Assembly (NCBI GenBank): GCA_933228675.1
Contig: OW121744.1
Coordinates: forward strand, 58,237,775 to 58,301,774
DNA length: 64,000 bases
Reading direction: 5' to 3'
From: Stomorhina lunata
Lineage: Eukaryota; Arthropoda; Insecta; Diptera; Rhiniidae
Part shown: piece by piece, positions 32,301 to 37,496 of the stretch
Numbering within the stretch: position 1 is the first letter of the stretch
Layout of the letters: the number at the start of each line of letters is the position of its first letter
The notes under the pieces: generated by a model
What the model saw: only the letters and a program-made list of their open reading frames with translations
Database searches by the model: none
What the model was told of the DNA's origin: nothing
Position numbers and translations under genes: made by a program

Positions 32301-33441
32301 TTATTTCAAATATTTTACCAACAATATCAACTAGCGAAACAACTTTTTTCCAATTTGGTCCACGTTTTGAATTTGCTGCACCCTCGTAGATACATGGGAT
32401 ATATTTCTAAATTTAACACAACTTGATGGTGGGTATATAAGATTCGGCACAGTCGAATATAACACTCTTACTTGTTATACCCTTAACCACCATAGGTGGA
32501 AAGGGTATTATAAGTTTGTGCTGATGTATGTAACGCATAGAAATATTTGTCTTAGACAAATATTACAAATATACCAATAGGTTTAGAATCACTTTCTGAG
32601 TCGATTTAGCGATGTCCGTCCGTCTGGCTGGCTGGACCCCCATGTAAACCTTGTAATCAAACTACAGGTCGCAATTCTAAACATAATTTGATGAAATTTA
32701 GCACAGATAATTTTTTTGATAGTGGGACCATGGCTATTGAAATTCGTCAAAATCGGTGCATTATTTATGGTACCTCTCATAGGTCCCAATTCCCGGAATT
32801 GATATATTGACCACAAATATAAATATTTTTTCATAAAATTTAAAACAAATACTCCTTATGTAAACATAAATCACTGTACCAAATTTCGTTGAAATCGGTC
32901 CACATTTGGCCATAGCTCCCATACAAACTCTTCTGTCAAAACGCACTAAATGAGACGAAAACCAATAAAAAAAGACTCACAAATCTGAAGATAATGAGAA
33001 TTTTGAGTTTATTTTTCGCGAACGTAATTTTTGTATAAACTGTAATAAATTTGCTTAATTTCAAGATAATCGGTCCACATTTGACCCTAGCCCCCATTTA
33101 AGTCAAAATGTCAAAAACAGCTTAAATATATAAGTTTTGAGAAAATGTTTGTATGATGGCAAAATTTAGCAAATATTTGTCTTTATACAAGAAAAAGAAC
33201 AGCGGTGAAGGGTATCGTATGGTCGGGCTTGGCCGACTATAGCACTTTCTTACTTGTTTTTTTTTTTTTTTTTAATTTTACTATTTATTAGTTATTTGTT
33301 AGTTAATTTCAGAAGCTTTTAACCTAAACCAACAAAAAAAAAATAGAACTAAAAGATTAAGAAAATGACTCACCTTGTTTTAACTTCTTTGGACTGCCAC
33401 TCATTGTGTTTATCAAAACTGATAAGAATCGCAGCGATTTC
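2268..33441 (-). CDS. Camta: Camta, calmodulin-binding transcription activator (14 internal exons; both ends outside the window)
   Basis: CAMTA proteins are nuclear, calmodulin-regulated transcription factors; in Drosophila the single Camta gene is known for its role in rhodopsin deactivation. Seen here: joining 14 minus-strand exons gives about 1,455 codons without a stop, every intron has GT..AG ends, and all phases match. Domain order is CG-1 (exons 33374-33441 to 24191-24335), acidic linker, a Cys-rich stretch (CGCGDASCADGKTC), a Gln/Asn-rich 506-residue exon, TIG/IPT, ankyrin repeats, then a Ser-rich tail. The first part of CG-1 with the start codon and the C-terminal IQ motifs are missing, so the gene extends past both sides of the set I found. 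Intron sizes range from 59 bp to 6.9 kb; the long ones are filled with mobile DNA. Recognition rests on remembered CAMTA family sequence plus frame continuity; I am very sure of the family. Confidence 0.95.
2647..2765 (-). CDS. Camta: Camta exon m: Ser/Thr/Asn-rich linker
   Basis: 119 nt reading SLDAHENFNSSMESPLDTIG, then TTTNTTNSLLSPLRKMDFAL and the first base of a Cys codon. Acceptor CATAG, donor GTAAGTT. Confidence 0.9.
2879..2998 (-). CDS. Camta: Camta exon l: conserved Ser/Arg motif region
   Basis: 120 nt. It reads SNQSPPNSSRFSKRSSIDSG, then ISMDIRTKPMKTFKDLTRLH and a split codon. Its 3' splice site lies only about 60 bp from the end of a DD41D transposon. Phases match both neighbours. 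Confidence 0.92.
3058..4361 (-). mobile_element. DD41D Tc1/mariner-superfamily transposon, copy 1, with TA target duplication
   Basis: The ends are inverted: left ATGTGTGTTATTTTTAGAGG, right reverse complement TCGGGTGTTTTTTATTGAGG, both followed by TATAGAACTT. TA dinucleotides flank at 3056-3057 and 4362-4363. 1,304 bp, one transposase gene. It sits in the 6.9 kb Camta intron in the same orientation as Camta. A second copy is at 50515-51807. Confidence 0.88.
3164..4249 (-). CDS. Transposase of DD41D element, copy 1 (full-length frame, first catalytic Asp changed to Asn)
   Basis: A cut-and-paste transposase of the IS630-Tc1-mariner superfamily. I place the start at MNRLTKEQRLQIV (4249); six residues lie upstream in the same frame. 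An N-terminal helix-turn-helix region (residues about 1-120) precedes the DDE/D catalytic domain. Catalytic positions seen: the first, in the ILFS[D]EAHF motif, is Asn here (AAT at 3773-3775) but Asp in the other copy; the second is the Asp of WFQQDGATCH; the third is the Asp of LTPLDYFLW. By my count 41 residues separate the second and third, so this is a DD41D type. The frame is otherwise uninterrupted, so this copy probably encodes a stable but catalytically dead protein. Confidence 0.85.
   Translation of the reverse strand: MNRLTKEQRLQIVQIYFENNGSVREVYRKLRPFYGRHNRPSEQLIRLTMDRFRTTFTLCDNTHPQRRRTVRTEETIAAVEQSVEEDPNESIRHRAQQLELCPSTLWKILRKDLGLRPYKIQLVQELKPRDHAMRRDFGVWAENEIDLDADFHRKILFSNEAHFWLNGYVNKQNCRIWSEENPHETFETPLHPQKLTVWCALWAGGVIGPHFFRNNAGESVTINGDRYRAMITDYFVPHLDGMNVDELWFQQDGATCHTAHVTIDLLKETFDERIISWNGPVNWPPRSCDLTPLDYFLWGYVKSLVYSNKPETLGDLEANIRGFIANIRPHMLEKVVENWTCRIGFIRASRGGHMPEMIFKH
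4364..5019. other. Unassigned intron sequence
   Basis: No recognisable coding patch. It may contain the decayed upstream part of the LINE relic that follows, but I could not confirm homology. Confidence 0.4.
5020..6300 (+). pseudogene. Jockey-like non-LTR retrotransposon relic (reverse transcriptase and C-terminus)
   Basis: Readable patches in several frames: near 5035 LLKPEKNKNPGESCRPISL (RT block before the palm), near 5190-5350 TISRAFDTVSH-type AFDTVSHRTHFEEITHTSLP then NSIKRWVV (palm Asp motif), and from 5890 ANKTIGRSVANYAAPMWC, then HLTELNP-like and KAALKHIHKNMV toward 6250. The YxDD region is lost where an 88-bp palindrome and unrelated DNA intervene. Many stops and frameshifts; an old dead copy. 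Confidence 0.7.
5394..5481. repeat. 88-bp element with inverted ends inside the LINE relic
   Basis: The ends GTCAGTGTTGCCAGATT and AATCTGGCAGCACTGAC are inverted repeats with one mismatch. A related single end, AATCTGGCAGCATTGA, recurs at 6631-6646. Probably a small MITE; no clear target duplication. Confidence 0.6.
6844..6889. repeat. Perfect 17-bp-arm hairpin
   Basis: ATATGATGCCCGCTTTC and its exact reverse complement are separated by about 10 bases. It is GC-richer than its surroundings. It could be the fused ends of a decayed MITE; function unknown. Confidence 0.75.
6960..7690. repeat. Degenerate tandem array of about 30-bp palindromic units (left part)
   Basis: Irregular repeats around AGGAAAGCTTT, GATATTNAAAG and TTTTCTATAG recur every 28-35 bp with much divergence. 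It is the same theme as the clean 31-bp array at 62577-64000, so probably an old relative. The array resumes at 8735 after an inserted element. Confidence 0.7.
7693..8734. mobile_element. Non-autonomous DNA element with CAGGGGTGTC ends, copy 1
   Basis: Both termini carry CAGGGGTGTCATAGAAACCA as inverted repeats, followed by looser subterminal similarity (GGTTTTGAAAAC, TTGGTGTCATGAA). 1,042 bp, no transposase. It interrupts the palindromic array. Copy 2 at 25532-26411 is the same element in the opposite orientation. CAGGGG ends recall hAT elements, but I found no 8-bp target duplication, so the superfamily is open. A 92-codon minus-strand frame at 8217-8495 shows no known domain. Confidence 0.8.
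8735..8870. repeat. Degenerate palindromic array (right part)
   Basis: GGAAAGCCTTT, AGAAAGTTTTAGATATT and AGGAAAGCTTTTAATATT units continue the array seen before 7690. Confidence 0.6.
9018..9272. repeat. Dispersed repeat carrying a hammerhead-like core, copy 1
   Basis: About 250 bp nearly identical to 39288-39540 in the same orientation, from GCATTTGATCCCAAATCTGT to ATCGACTGAACAA. It includes the small dyad around TGTAACATTTA and ATTAATGTAACAG. Similarity stops abruptly at GACTGAACAA. Hammerhead ribozymes of this kind are known in Penelope-like retroelements and retrozymes; I see no Penelope protein here. Confidence 0.8.
9111..9156 (-). ncRNA. Candidate hammerhead ribozyme, copy 1
   Basis: Read on the minus strand: stem I strand TCCTC, catalytic box CTGAAGA, stem II GATGG with loop CTTAACCAA and CCATC, then GAAA, a minimal stem III region CGCG, then cleavage triplet GTC and stem I partner GAGGA. 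This matches the consensus CUGANGA-stem II-GAAA-stem III-UH in full, and both stems I and II pair perfectly over 5 bp. Cleavage would fall between plus positions 9116 and 9115. Stem III is only the self-complementary ACGCGT, which in known minimal hammerheads is thought to work as a dimer. No activity is shown here. Confidence 0.7.
9465..9728. mobile_element. MITE with about 33-bp inverted ends, copy 1
   Basis: GAGCCTATATTTAATACC at the left and its near reverse complement GGTATTGAATATAGGCTTA at the right, both extending through ATGAACCAAAT/ATTTGGTTTAT. About 265 bp, no coding content. Copy 2 at 48905-49164 lies in the same orientation. Confidence 0.75.
9865..9971 (-). CDS. Camta: Camta exon k: Ser/Asp-rich linker
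   Basis: 107 nt reading LSNEDSDDHRSFAIFDSSDS, then QRSHDGVFLRPVAVS and a split Ser codon. Acceptor TTATTAG, donor GTAATA. A 6.9 kb intron full of mobile DNA follows. Confidence 0.9.
10040..10145 (-). CDS. Camta: Camta exon j: end of ankyrin block
   Basis: 106 nt, acceptor TTTTAG, donor GTAAGTT. It reads (G)HKNIVAEIYRLEHERQRKQ and then SRGSLTSLSINLNKYS. Introns of 64 and 68 bp flank it. Confidence 0.93.
10210..10331 (-). CDS. Camta: Camta exon i: ankyrin repeats
   Basis: 122 nt. It continues GYTPL with TWACSRGHLDTAILLYKWNQ and ends QQTPLDVADHK plus a split Gly codon. Intron of 67 bp before it. Confidence 0.95.
10399..11814 (-). CDS. Camta: Camta exon h: Asn-rich linker, TIG/IPT domain and first ankyrin repeat
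   Basis: 1,416 nt, 472 codons, phase 0. It begins right after TTTTCAG with MSSNNNDLSINTSN; the Met is internal, not a start. An acidic patch (AEADDEDTDDVFANLDAFDM) follows, then the TIG/IPT fold at about 11,060-10,800 (KVLKICDFSPDWSYPEGGVK to SDSVMFEYK). After a helical linker the ankyrin motif GMTLLHLAAALGYNKLV begins near 10,555. It ends at GYTPL before GTAAGTAT. Confidence 0.95.
11815..12769. other. Intron sequence with scattered repeat debris
   Basis: Mostly unassigned. From 12490 a stretch opening TTAGGGTGGAGCGAAAA resembles the end of another dispersed element. GGCATGCTAGGCGGATGACT at 12203 faintly resembles the tRNA-like head of the SINE at 34192-34510, too short to call. Confidence 0.4.
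12770..13090 (-). mobile_element. Fragment of an INE-1/DINE-1-like (Helentron) repeat
   Basis: In minus orientation it shows pieces found in the large element at 20.1-23.7 kb: the CGATATCTCAG(G)TGTTTATG block, the AACAAGAGAAAA block, and the CTGTGGAGCTCCTGGA block next to a short GTCT/GTCC tract. Both typical ends are missing. Confidence 0.65.
13378..13830. repeat. Older copy of the CCCAGTCAG element
   Basis: From GCATTTAGAAGATTATTTT to AATAATGCTGACTGGG it parallels 13943-14281 but lacks the left terminus and carries extra DNA near 13680-13760. The sequence following both copies (AAGCTCACTTTAAGAGAATT) is also duplicated, at 13831-13935 and 14408-14515. Confidence 0.6.
13943..14281. mobile_element. 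MITE with CCCAGTCAG ends
   Basis: Left end CCCAGTCAGCATT, right end AATACTGACTGGG, inverted with one mismatch over 13 bp. 339 bp, non-coding. Its ends share the CCCAG start with the larger elements at 14804 and 33708. Confidence 0.65.
15585..15705. repeat. Perfect 47-bp-arm palindrome
   Basis: Arms 15585-15631 and 15659-15705 are exact reverse complements (starting GGGTTTATATAACTCAAGCG) with a 27-bp loop that continues pairing weakly. Compared with the duplicated block at 14757-14790, which lacks it, it is a clean insertion into AGTTTTA/TTTAAATAATT. The RNA would be a long hairpin. Confidence 0.9.
15882..15951 (+). repeat. tRNA-Ala-like module 1
   Basis: A-box-like TAGCTCAGTGGAAGAG, an anticodon-arm-like CTCTG...CGGAG with CTAGCAG in the loop (AGC at the anticodon position if a 7-base loop is assumed), and a perfect B box GGTTCGAGCCC (15931-15941). 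The acceptor arms do not pair, so it is a tRNA-derived module, not a functional tRNA gene. Confidence 0.75.
16346..16416 (+). repeat. tRNA-Ala-like module 2 (B box mutated)
   Basis: Same block as 15882-15951 within the tandem copy, with TGGCTCAGTGGAAGAG and a B box changed to TGTTCGAGCCC (16397-16407). Confidence 0.75.
16675..17140. repeat. Diverged relative of the CCCAG element interior
   Basis: It parallels 15110-15470: the CCTTCATCTCAACTGTGGAC block, then TTAACACC, TTATCCCATAAGA and the reads into GACCAA(T/G)TAGA. It carries about 20 percent or more differences and no ends. Confidence 0.6.
17312..17407. repeat. Two exact 48-bp tandem copies
   Basis: 17312-17359 is repeated at 17360-17407 without a change (unit starts GAAAATGTAGAGCTATATTC). 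Identity implies a recent duplication. Confidence 0.9.
17581..17746. mobile_element. Palindromic MITE with TA target duplication
   Basis: The ends GCCCAATTCACAATCCGTTA and its near reverse complement pair over about 52 bp with three mismatches. TA flanks at 17579-17580 and 17747-17748 suggest a Tc1/mariner-type target. 166 bp, non-coding, in the Camta intron about 200 bp from the giant exon. Confidence 0.85.
17947..19464 (-). CDS. Camta: Camta exon g: giant Gln/Asn/Ser-rich low-complexity exon
   Basis: 1,518 nt, 506 codons, phase 0 at both ends. It starts LYSRWADKRAAIRDSSHSMD, the conserved anchor, then turns into runs of Gln (up to about a dozen), Asn, Ser, Thr and His almost to the end (NNNNLDNAQ). 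Donor is GTAAGAA at 17941-17946. The frame is uninterrupted although most codons are CAA/CAG/AAC/AAT, which argues for selection on the frame. Long Gln/Asn tracts are common in fly transcription factors and often serve activation or condensation; that role is inferred. Confidence 0.92.
19571..19822 (-). CDS. Camta: Camta exon f: Cys-rich segment after CG-1
   Basis: 252 nt, 84 codons, phase 0 at both ends. It opens TAETVESIVCQLMEKQRLSR, carries the compact Cys cluster CGCGDASCADGKTC, and closes VVIGPK. The Cys cluster could bind metal, but that is inference. Confidence 0.92.
19882..19937 (-). CDS. Camta: Camta exon e: short acidic linker
   Basis: 56 nt reading STVTSDDESDSGNDIEIS. It is too short to stand out as an open frame; it was found from the TAG acceptor, GTAAGAA donor and matching phases on both sides. 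Intron of 59 bp to the next exon. Confidence 0.9.
21892..22988. mobile_element. Foldback element built entirely of 21-bp repeats, TA flanked
   Basis: The left arm repeats GAAATTGAGAAATTTTCAATT with small changes every 20-22 bp to about 22,430; the right arm is the same in reverse complement from about 22,450. Outer ends are CACCATTTTCAATTG and its exact reverse complement, flanked by TA (21890-21891, 22989-22990). The centre is AGGGGGATTCCCT. The open frames across it are translation of the repeat, not genes. Confidence 0.88.
23281..23575 (+). pseudogene. 3' fragment of an RNase H-bearing LINE
   Basis: It aligns by eye with 59160-59500: GTTTTTGGGTTGCATGTCAG against GTTTTTGGCATACATGCCAG (the GHCVFGIHARRL region), and CACAAAGGGACCACTTT then GAACCCAAGTGAAG against the 3' untranslated end. 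The middle zinc-binding-like Cys/His part is decayed. Confidence 0.7.
24191..24335 (-). CDS. Camta: Camta exon d: end of CG-1 domain
   Basis: 145 nt. It begins NPDIVLVHYLNVPYPDDNKM and runs through the aromatic/acidic WGDKKEWTKEELVSQLKPM end of CG-1. The last base completes a Leu codon with the next exon. Donor GTAAGTATT is near consensus. Confidence 0.95.
24447..24518 (-). CDS. Camta: Camta exon c: CG-1 domain
   Basis: 72 nt, exactly 24 codons (CIYGCYVHSAILPTFHRRCY, then WLLQ). Acceptor TTTCAG, donor GTAATT. Only 111 bp of intron separate it from the next exon. Confidence 0.95.
24519..25531. other. AT-rich Camta intron, nothing recognised
   Basis: Poly-A/T-rich sequence between exon c and the CAGGGGTGTC element. 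No exon, RNA or repeat boundary seen. Confidence 0.5.
25532..26411. mobile_element. Non-autonomous CAGGGGTGTC-ended element, copy 2
   Basis: Left end CAGGGGTGTCATAGAAACCA, right end TTGGTTTCTATGACACCCTTG (one base changed). 880 bp, in opposite orientation to the copy at 7693-8734 and about 160 bp shorter internally. Confidence 0.8.
26412..27517. other. Intron sequence with one dispersed repeat piece
   Basis: 26420-26560 resembles 39800-39910 (shared TTGTTAACATCCAAAT, AACTGAAT). It has a perfect palindrome CATGATCGTGATCATG-like patch at 26541-26556. The rest is unassigned. Confidence 0.45.
27522..29787 (+). mobile_element. piggyBac-family transposon, inactive
   Basis: The left end CACTTGTCCTG follows a TTAA (27518-27521). 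The right end, read inward, is CCCTTATCCTG next to CTAA (29788-29791), a one-base change from the expected TTAA. The ends match over 11 bp with two differences. It encloses a broken piggyBac transposase. Located in the 5.9 kb Camta intron, opposite to Camta. Confidence 0.8.
27992..29718 (+). pseudogene. piggyBac transposase pseudogene
   Basis: Readable in order: an acidic N-terminus MKPEEISAVLMQSDLEEESA (27992), the region SAIQGVGRSAKENIIYVAPG (about 28230), DYIGLLLLAGVYRSHGEALE (28485), the catalytic-domain motif VDEQIVPYRERCPFK (28732), CDNFFTSHELG (28966), AGVDALDQLARTY (29258) and a C-terminal Cys-rich zinc-binding-like region with repeated CxxC (29589-29700). The three Asp of VDEQ, CDNFF and VDALDQ are where piggyBac needs them. 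Lesions: stops after 28159 and at 28441, a frameshift near 28715, a TAG at 28777-28779 and a frameshift near 29075. The C-terminal 215 codons remain open. Confidence 0.85.
29792..30425. other. Camta intron with a repeat piece
   Basis: 30036-30175 matches 55332-55485 in inverted orientation (GATAGTCGTCTCCATTGTTG, CGGTATACTCTCTTTTATATG, GTCGTTTTGAAAA blocks). The rest is unassigned; exon b follows at 30426. Confidence 0.55.
30426..30561 (-). CDS. Camta: Camta exon b: CG-1 domain core
   Basis: 136 nt between a TAG acceptor and a GTAAG donor. It completes the split Arg codon and reads RPKSGSLLLYSRKKVRYRRD, then the basic GYCWKKRKDGKTTREDHMKL stretch and KVQGTE. This is the basic heart of CG-1, expected to contact DNA and act as nuclear localisation signal. 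Confidence 0.95.
30672..32475 (+). mobile_element. INE-1/DINE-1-like element, type with ACCCACCATCAAAAAG start
   Basis: 5' ATACCCACCATCAAAAAGAATGG-like head, short GTCT tract (30810-30825), repeated blocks of about 170-220 bp with CATTTGACCATAGCTCCCAT, and a 3' hairpin GATTCGGCACAGTCGAATAT followed by ACTCTTACTTGTT. It ends exactly where the next element starts. Confidence 0.7.
32476..33258 (+). mobile_element. INE-1/DINE-1-like element, type with CACCATAGGTGG hairpin
   Basis: 5' ATACCCTTAACCACCATAGG then GGGTATTATAAGTTTGTGC; GTCCGTCCGTCTGG tract; 3' GGTCGGGCTTGGCCGACTAT hairpin then AGCACTTTCTTACTTGTT. 783 bp. It ends about 115 bp from the Camta exon at 33374. Sister copies: 36612, 38345, 42905. 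Confidence 0.8.
33374..33441 (-). CDS. Camta: Camta exon a: CG-1 domain, N-terminal part
   Basis: 68 nt, starts in phase 0 after TTTTCAG and ends before GTGAGT. It reads EIAAILISFDKHNEWQSKEV followed by KT and a split Arg codon, a signature of the CG-1 DNA-binding domain. The residues normally preceding it (with the start codon) are not recognisable upstream as far as 64,000. Confidence 0.93.
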
Positions 33442-33707
33442 CTGAAAATATAAATAAAATTATAAATTAGATACTAAAAAAGAAATCTCTCAAAATATTT
33501 AAGTAGTCAAAAGATAAAAAAAATCTAATTTATGACGTAGAGATAAAAGAAGGAACTACTTTTAAAAAAACTAAGGGCTTATAATGATGACGTTGGAGAA
33601 CAATGAAATCGTGTGCAAGTTTACAGTAAAAATAAGAAGATTTGGTCTTCAAAGTTAAATATCTTAGTTTAGTTCTTTTCCATAAATAATTAGTATAAAC
33701 GAAACAT

Positions 33708-34863
33708 CCCAGTAAGAAAAAAGGTTTATTCTCAAATTGAGGATGATTTGAAAATAAATCTTTTTTTAAAGGTCAAACGTCTGATACTGATTTGATACTG
33801 ATTTGAGAATAATAGCGTTCTCAACAAAGAGGGGACTTTATTCTCAAATTGAGAAATGCCTTTATTCTCAAATCATTATCAAAACTCATTCTCAAAGGTT
33901 TTTCAAATGTGGATATCATCTACATGTGGAACATAAATAAAATGGCGTTGTATTTTTGAGTTTGTTTATTTTGTTTTTGAAAACGGTGCATCATATTTGA
34001 ATTCTTTTGCTTAAAATATAATTTTTTTATTGTTAGGTAAAAAAAAAAATTAAGAAACAAAGAAAATTTACTTATTATTATTGAATTTTTAATCTTGAAA
34101 TTTTTTAAGCAAGGTTTTATGGTCAAATATGGGTCAATTTTAAAAATCCAAAAAAAAAAAAAAAAATAACGAATTTCTTTGAAATGCAATATATAATATA
34201 TATATAATTCCCCGACAACATTCCAATTGGAACAAGGGGTACTTCTCTCAGACAATGAGCTGCATCCGATTCTATTTTTTAGACTCATTGAAAGGGACCT
34301 ACGTTTTAATGCCGACTCCGAACGGCTAATGCATTAGTTAGAGAAGTTTTACATAGCCTAATACTCAATAACCAGTGGCTAGCTGAGTTATGAGGTGAAC
34401 CGCCGCTTTTTTGAAAATTTATTTTTGTTTTTTTCAAGTTGGTCTGGCCAGGGATTGAACTTGGGACCTCGGTATGCTAGGCGGATGTCTAACCTGCTAT
34501 ACCACGGCGGTTGAAATGCAATACCATTCCATTAAAATATCTTAAACATTAATTTTATTTAACATAAATTATTTTTTTTAATGTTTGAAAAAAATTTGAA
34601 ATAATGTTTGATTCAAATTTATATAACACCTTTTTTCAAATTATTCTCAATTCATCTTAGGGTTTGATAATGATTTGAGAATAACCTTTATTCTTGACTT
34701 GAGAAACTATCATTTTTCAAACGTTTATTCTCAAACGAACCCTCATTAGAAAATGAATGTGAGTCTCAAACATCTGTTCAGGTTTGAAAAATGTTTGAAA
34801 AAACGTTTGATATCAAATGTAAAAGTCATCATATTTTAAACGTTTGGTACTGTTCTTACTGGG
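33708..34863. mobile_element. CCCAGTAAGAA-ended element, left unit of an inverted pair
   Basis: It opens CCCAGTAAGAAAAAAGG and closes CTGTTCTTACTGGG. The body is mostly variants of TTTGAGAATAA, TTCTCAAAT and CAAACGTTTGA. It holds a SINE at 34192-34510. Without that, it mirrors 34874-35753. Confidence 0.8.
34192..34510 (-). mobile_element. tRNA-derived SINE with 13-bp target duplication
   Basis: TTGAAATGCAATA occurs on both sides (34179-34191 and 34511-34523), while the mirror arm at 35280-35310 has this site uninterrupted. On the minus strand the 319-bp insert begins CCGCCGTGGTATAGCAGG (A box), then CCTAGCATACCGAGG and AGTTCAATCCC (B box), i.e. a tRNA-like Pol III promoter, and ends in a TA-rich tail. 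These are the hallmarks of a SINE. An Ala-type origin is possible from the CTAGCAT loop. Confidence 0.85.
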
Positions 34864-34873
34864 ATGTGCCTTT

Positions 34874-35753
34874 CCCAGTAAGAACAGTGTCAAACGTTTG
34901 AAATATGATGACTTTTACATTTGATATCAAACGTTTTTTTCAAACTTTTTTCAAACCTGAACAGATGCTTGAGATTCACATTCATTTTCAAATGAGGGTT
35001 CATATGAGAATAAACGCTTGAAAAATGATAGTTTCTCAAATCAAGATGTTTGAGATTCACATTCATTTTCAAATGAGGGTTCATTTGAGAATAAACGCTT
35101 GAAAAAATGATAGTTTCTCAAATTGAGAATAAAGGTTATTCTCAAATCATTATCAAACCCTAAGATGATTTGAGAATAATTTGAAAAATGGTGTTATATA
35201 AATTTGATATCAAACCTTATTTCAAAATTTTTTCAAACATTAAAAAAAATAATGTCAAAAAATTAATGTTTAAGATATTTTAATGGAATGGCATTGCATT
35301 TCAAAGAAATTCGTTATTTCTTTCGGATTTTTTAAAATTGATCCATATTTGACCATAAAACCTTGCTTAAAAAATGTCAAGATTAAAAATTCAATAATAT
35401 TCATATGCATAAGTAAATTTTCTTTGTTTCTTAAAATTTTTTTTACCTAACAATAAAAAAAAGAATTCAAATATGATGCACCGTTTTCAAAAACAAAATA
35501 AACTCAAAAATATAGAAAATACAACGCCATTTTATTTATGTTCCACATGTAGATGATATCGACATTTGAAAAACCTTTGAGAATGAGGTTTGATAATGAT
35601 TTGAGAAAAAAGGCATTTCTCAATTTGAGAATAAAGTCCCCTTTCTGTTGAGAACGCTATTATTCTCAAATCAGTATCAAACGTTTGACCTTTGAAAAAA
35701 TATTTATTTTCAAATCATCCTCAATTTGAGAATAAACCTTTTTTCTTACTGGG
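34874..35753. mobile_element. CCCAGTAAGAA-ended element, right unit of the inverted pair
   Basis: It is the reverse complement of the left unit, separated from it by 10 bp (34864-34873). It carries a tandem duplication of about 65 bp (34960-35090) absent from the left unit. Confidence 0.8.
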
Positions 35754-36611
35754 TTTATTACATAAAAAAAAACTTAATTGAAGCAATTGAATGAGCCCTT
35801 CTGTTTAATGTTAATGTAACGTTTACACAAATCCTCATTTCCTAAGCACTTCCTTTCAAGAAATATTACAATATTTGTTCAAAATAAATAATTTTGCATG
35901 AACTTTTTATATTCCCATAAAACTTTCAACCTCGACCTTGTATGTATTTTCTATAAATCTCAATTTGTAATGTTTAGGTTTTCGTTTTTTTTTTTTGAAA
36001 ACGTAAAAAAAATTGTGCTGAATTTTATAAATTTTTTATAGATTTTTATGAAGGTCTTTTATACTGTAAAATTTATTTTATTGGTAAAGACGTGCGTAAA
36101 CATGTCTAACATCTGTAGATTATAGCAAAATGTCATAAATATTTGAGAAAAAAATGGTATATTTCTAAAAATGCACAAACATTCACATAAATATTGTATC
36201 GTTCAAATAAAGCAAAATCACTGAATCATTGAAACGCTGATTGAATCAGAAGTTTCTACTTATATTGAGATTCTACTTTGTAGAAGACGGAAACGGAAAT
36301 AGATTTTAAACATGTTTTACAAGTGTTTTTTTAGATCTATCATTTGTTATTCTAGATTTATTTAAGCCTTTTTTCATACAGTAAATACTTGTACATAACC
36401 GAAGTTAGGATACATTCTACTAAATATTACTTATATTTACACAAATATGTATGTGTAAAAGTATTCAAATATACTAATTTACTAGATGTTACACTGTTAA
36501 AAAATAAAATATGGGAAATACTAAATATTAAAACCTTTAGAGCTTTTATTTCAACTTGTTCAAAATGCACTGTGAAGCTAAATTAATATCTTTCGATTAC
36601 TAAACTTGAAA
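35754..36611. other. AT-rich sequence, nothing recognised
   Basis: No exon, RNA gene or repeat boundary seen on either strand. Confidence 0.5.
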
Positions 36612-37345
36612 AAAACAAGAAAGTGTTATAGTCGGTCAAGCCCGACAAAACGATTCCCTTCACCACTAAGTTCAAAAGTGTTCTTTTTCCTGTATAAAGA
36701 CAAATATTGGCTAAATTTTGCCATCATACAAACATTTTCTCAAAACTTATATATTTAAGCTGTTTCCATCATTTGGACTAATATGAGAGATAGGGTCAAA
36801 TGTGGACCGATTTCCTCGAAATTTGACAAATTGATTACAGTTTTCACAAAAATTATTTATGCAAAAAATAGACTCAAAATTCTATTATCTTCAGATTTAT
36901 AAGTTTTTTTAGAGATTTTTTCTCATTAGTGCGTTTTGACATAAGAGTTTGTATGGGAGCTATGGCCAAATGTGGACCGATTTCAACAAAATTTGGTACA
37001 GTGATTTTGGTTTATATAAACAGTATTTGTTTTAAACTTCATGAAAAAATATTTATATTTGTGGCCAAAATATCAATTCCGGAAAGTGGGACCTATGGGA
37101 GGTACTATAAATAATGGATCTATTTTGAGAAATTTCAATAGCAAAAAAAATAATCTATGCAAATTTCATCAAATTATCTTTAGAATTGCGACCTGTACTT
37201 TGATTACAGCCGTCCAGCCAGACGGATGGACTGACATCGCTAAATCGACTCAGAAAGCGATTCTAACCCTATTGGTATACAAAAATGTGGGTCTAAGACA
37301 AATATTTCTATGCGTTACATACATCAGCACTACTTTATAATAACT
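36612..37345 (-). mobile_element. INE-1/DINE-1-like element, 5' truncated
   Basis: In minus orientation it has the 3' end ACAAGAAAGTGTTATAGTCG with GGTCAAGCCCGACaa hairpin at the left, GCCAGACGGATGGACTGAC tract, and TACATACATCAGCAC at the right, where it stops before the ATACCC head. Sister of 32476-33258. Confidence 0.75.
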
Positions 37346-37496
37346 GGTCGGCGCAAAGAAACAAAACAAAAACTTAATAGCCAGAGTTGTCGTTTTTTTT
37401 TATACTTTTAACTAAAATATGTGTTTTTTTTAATGTGCAGTTCTAACATTTGAACAAGAAAAAGTTTTCTACTCCATTTTTTTAAATATTTTTGTA

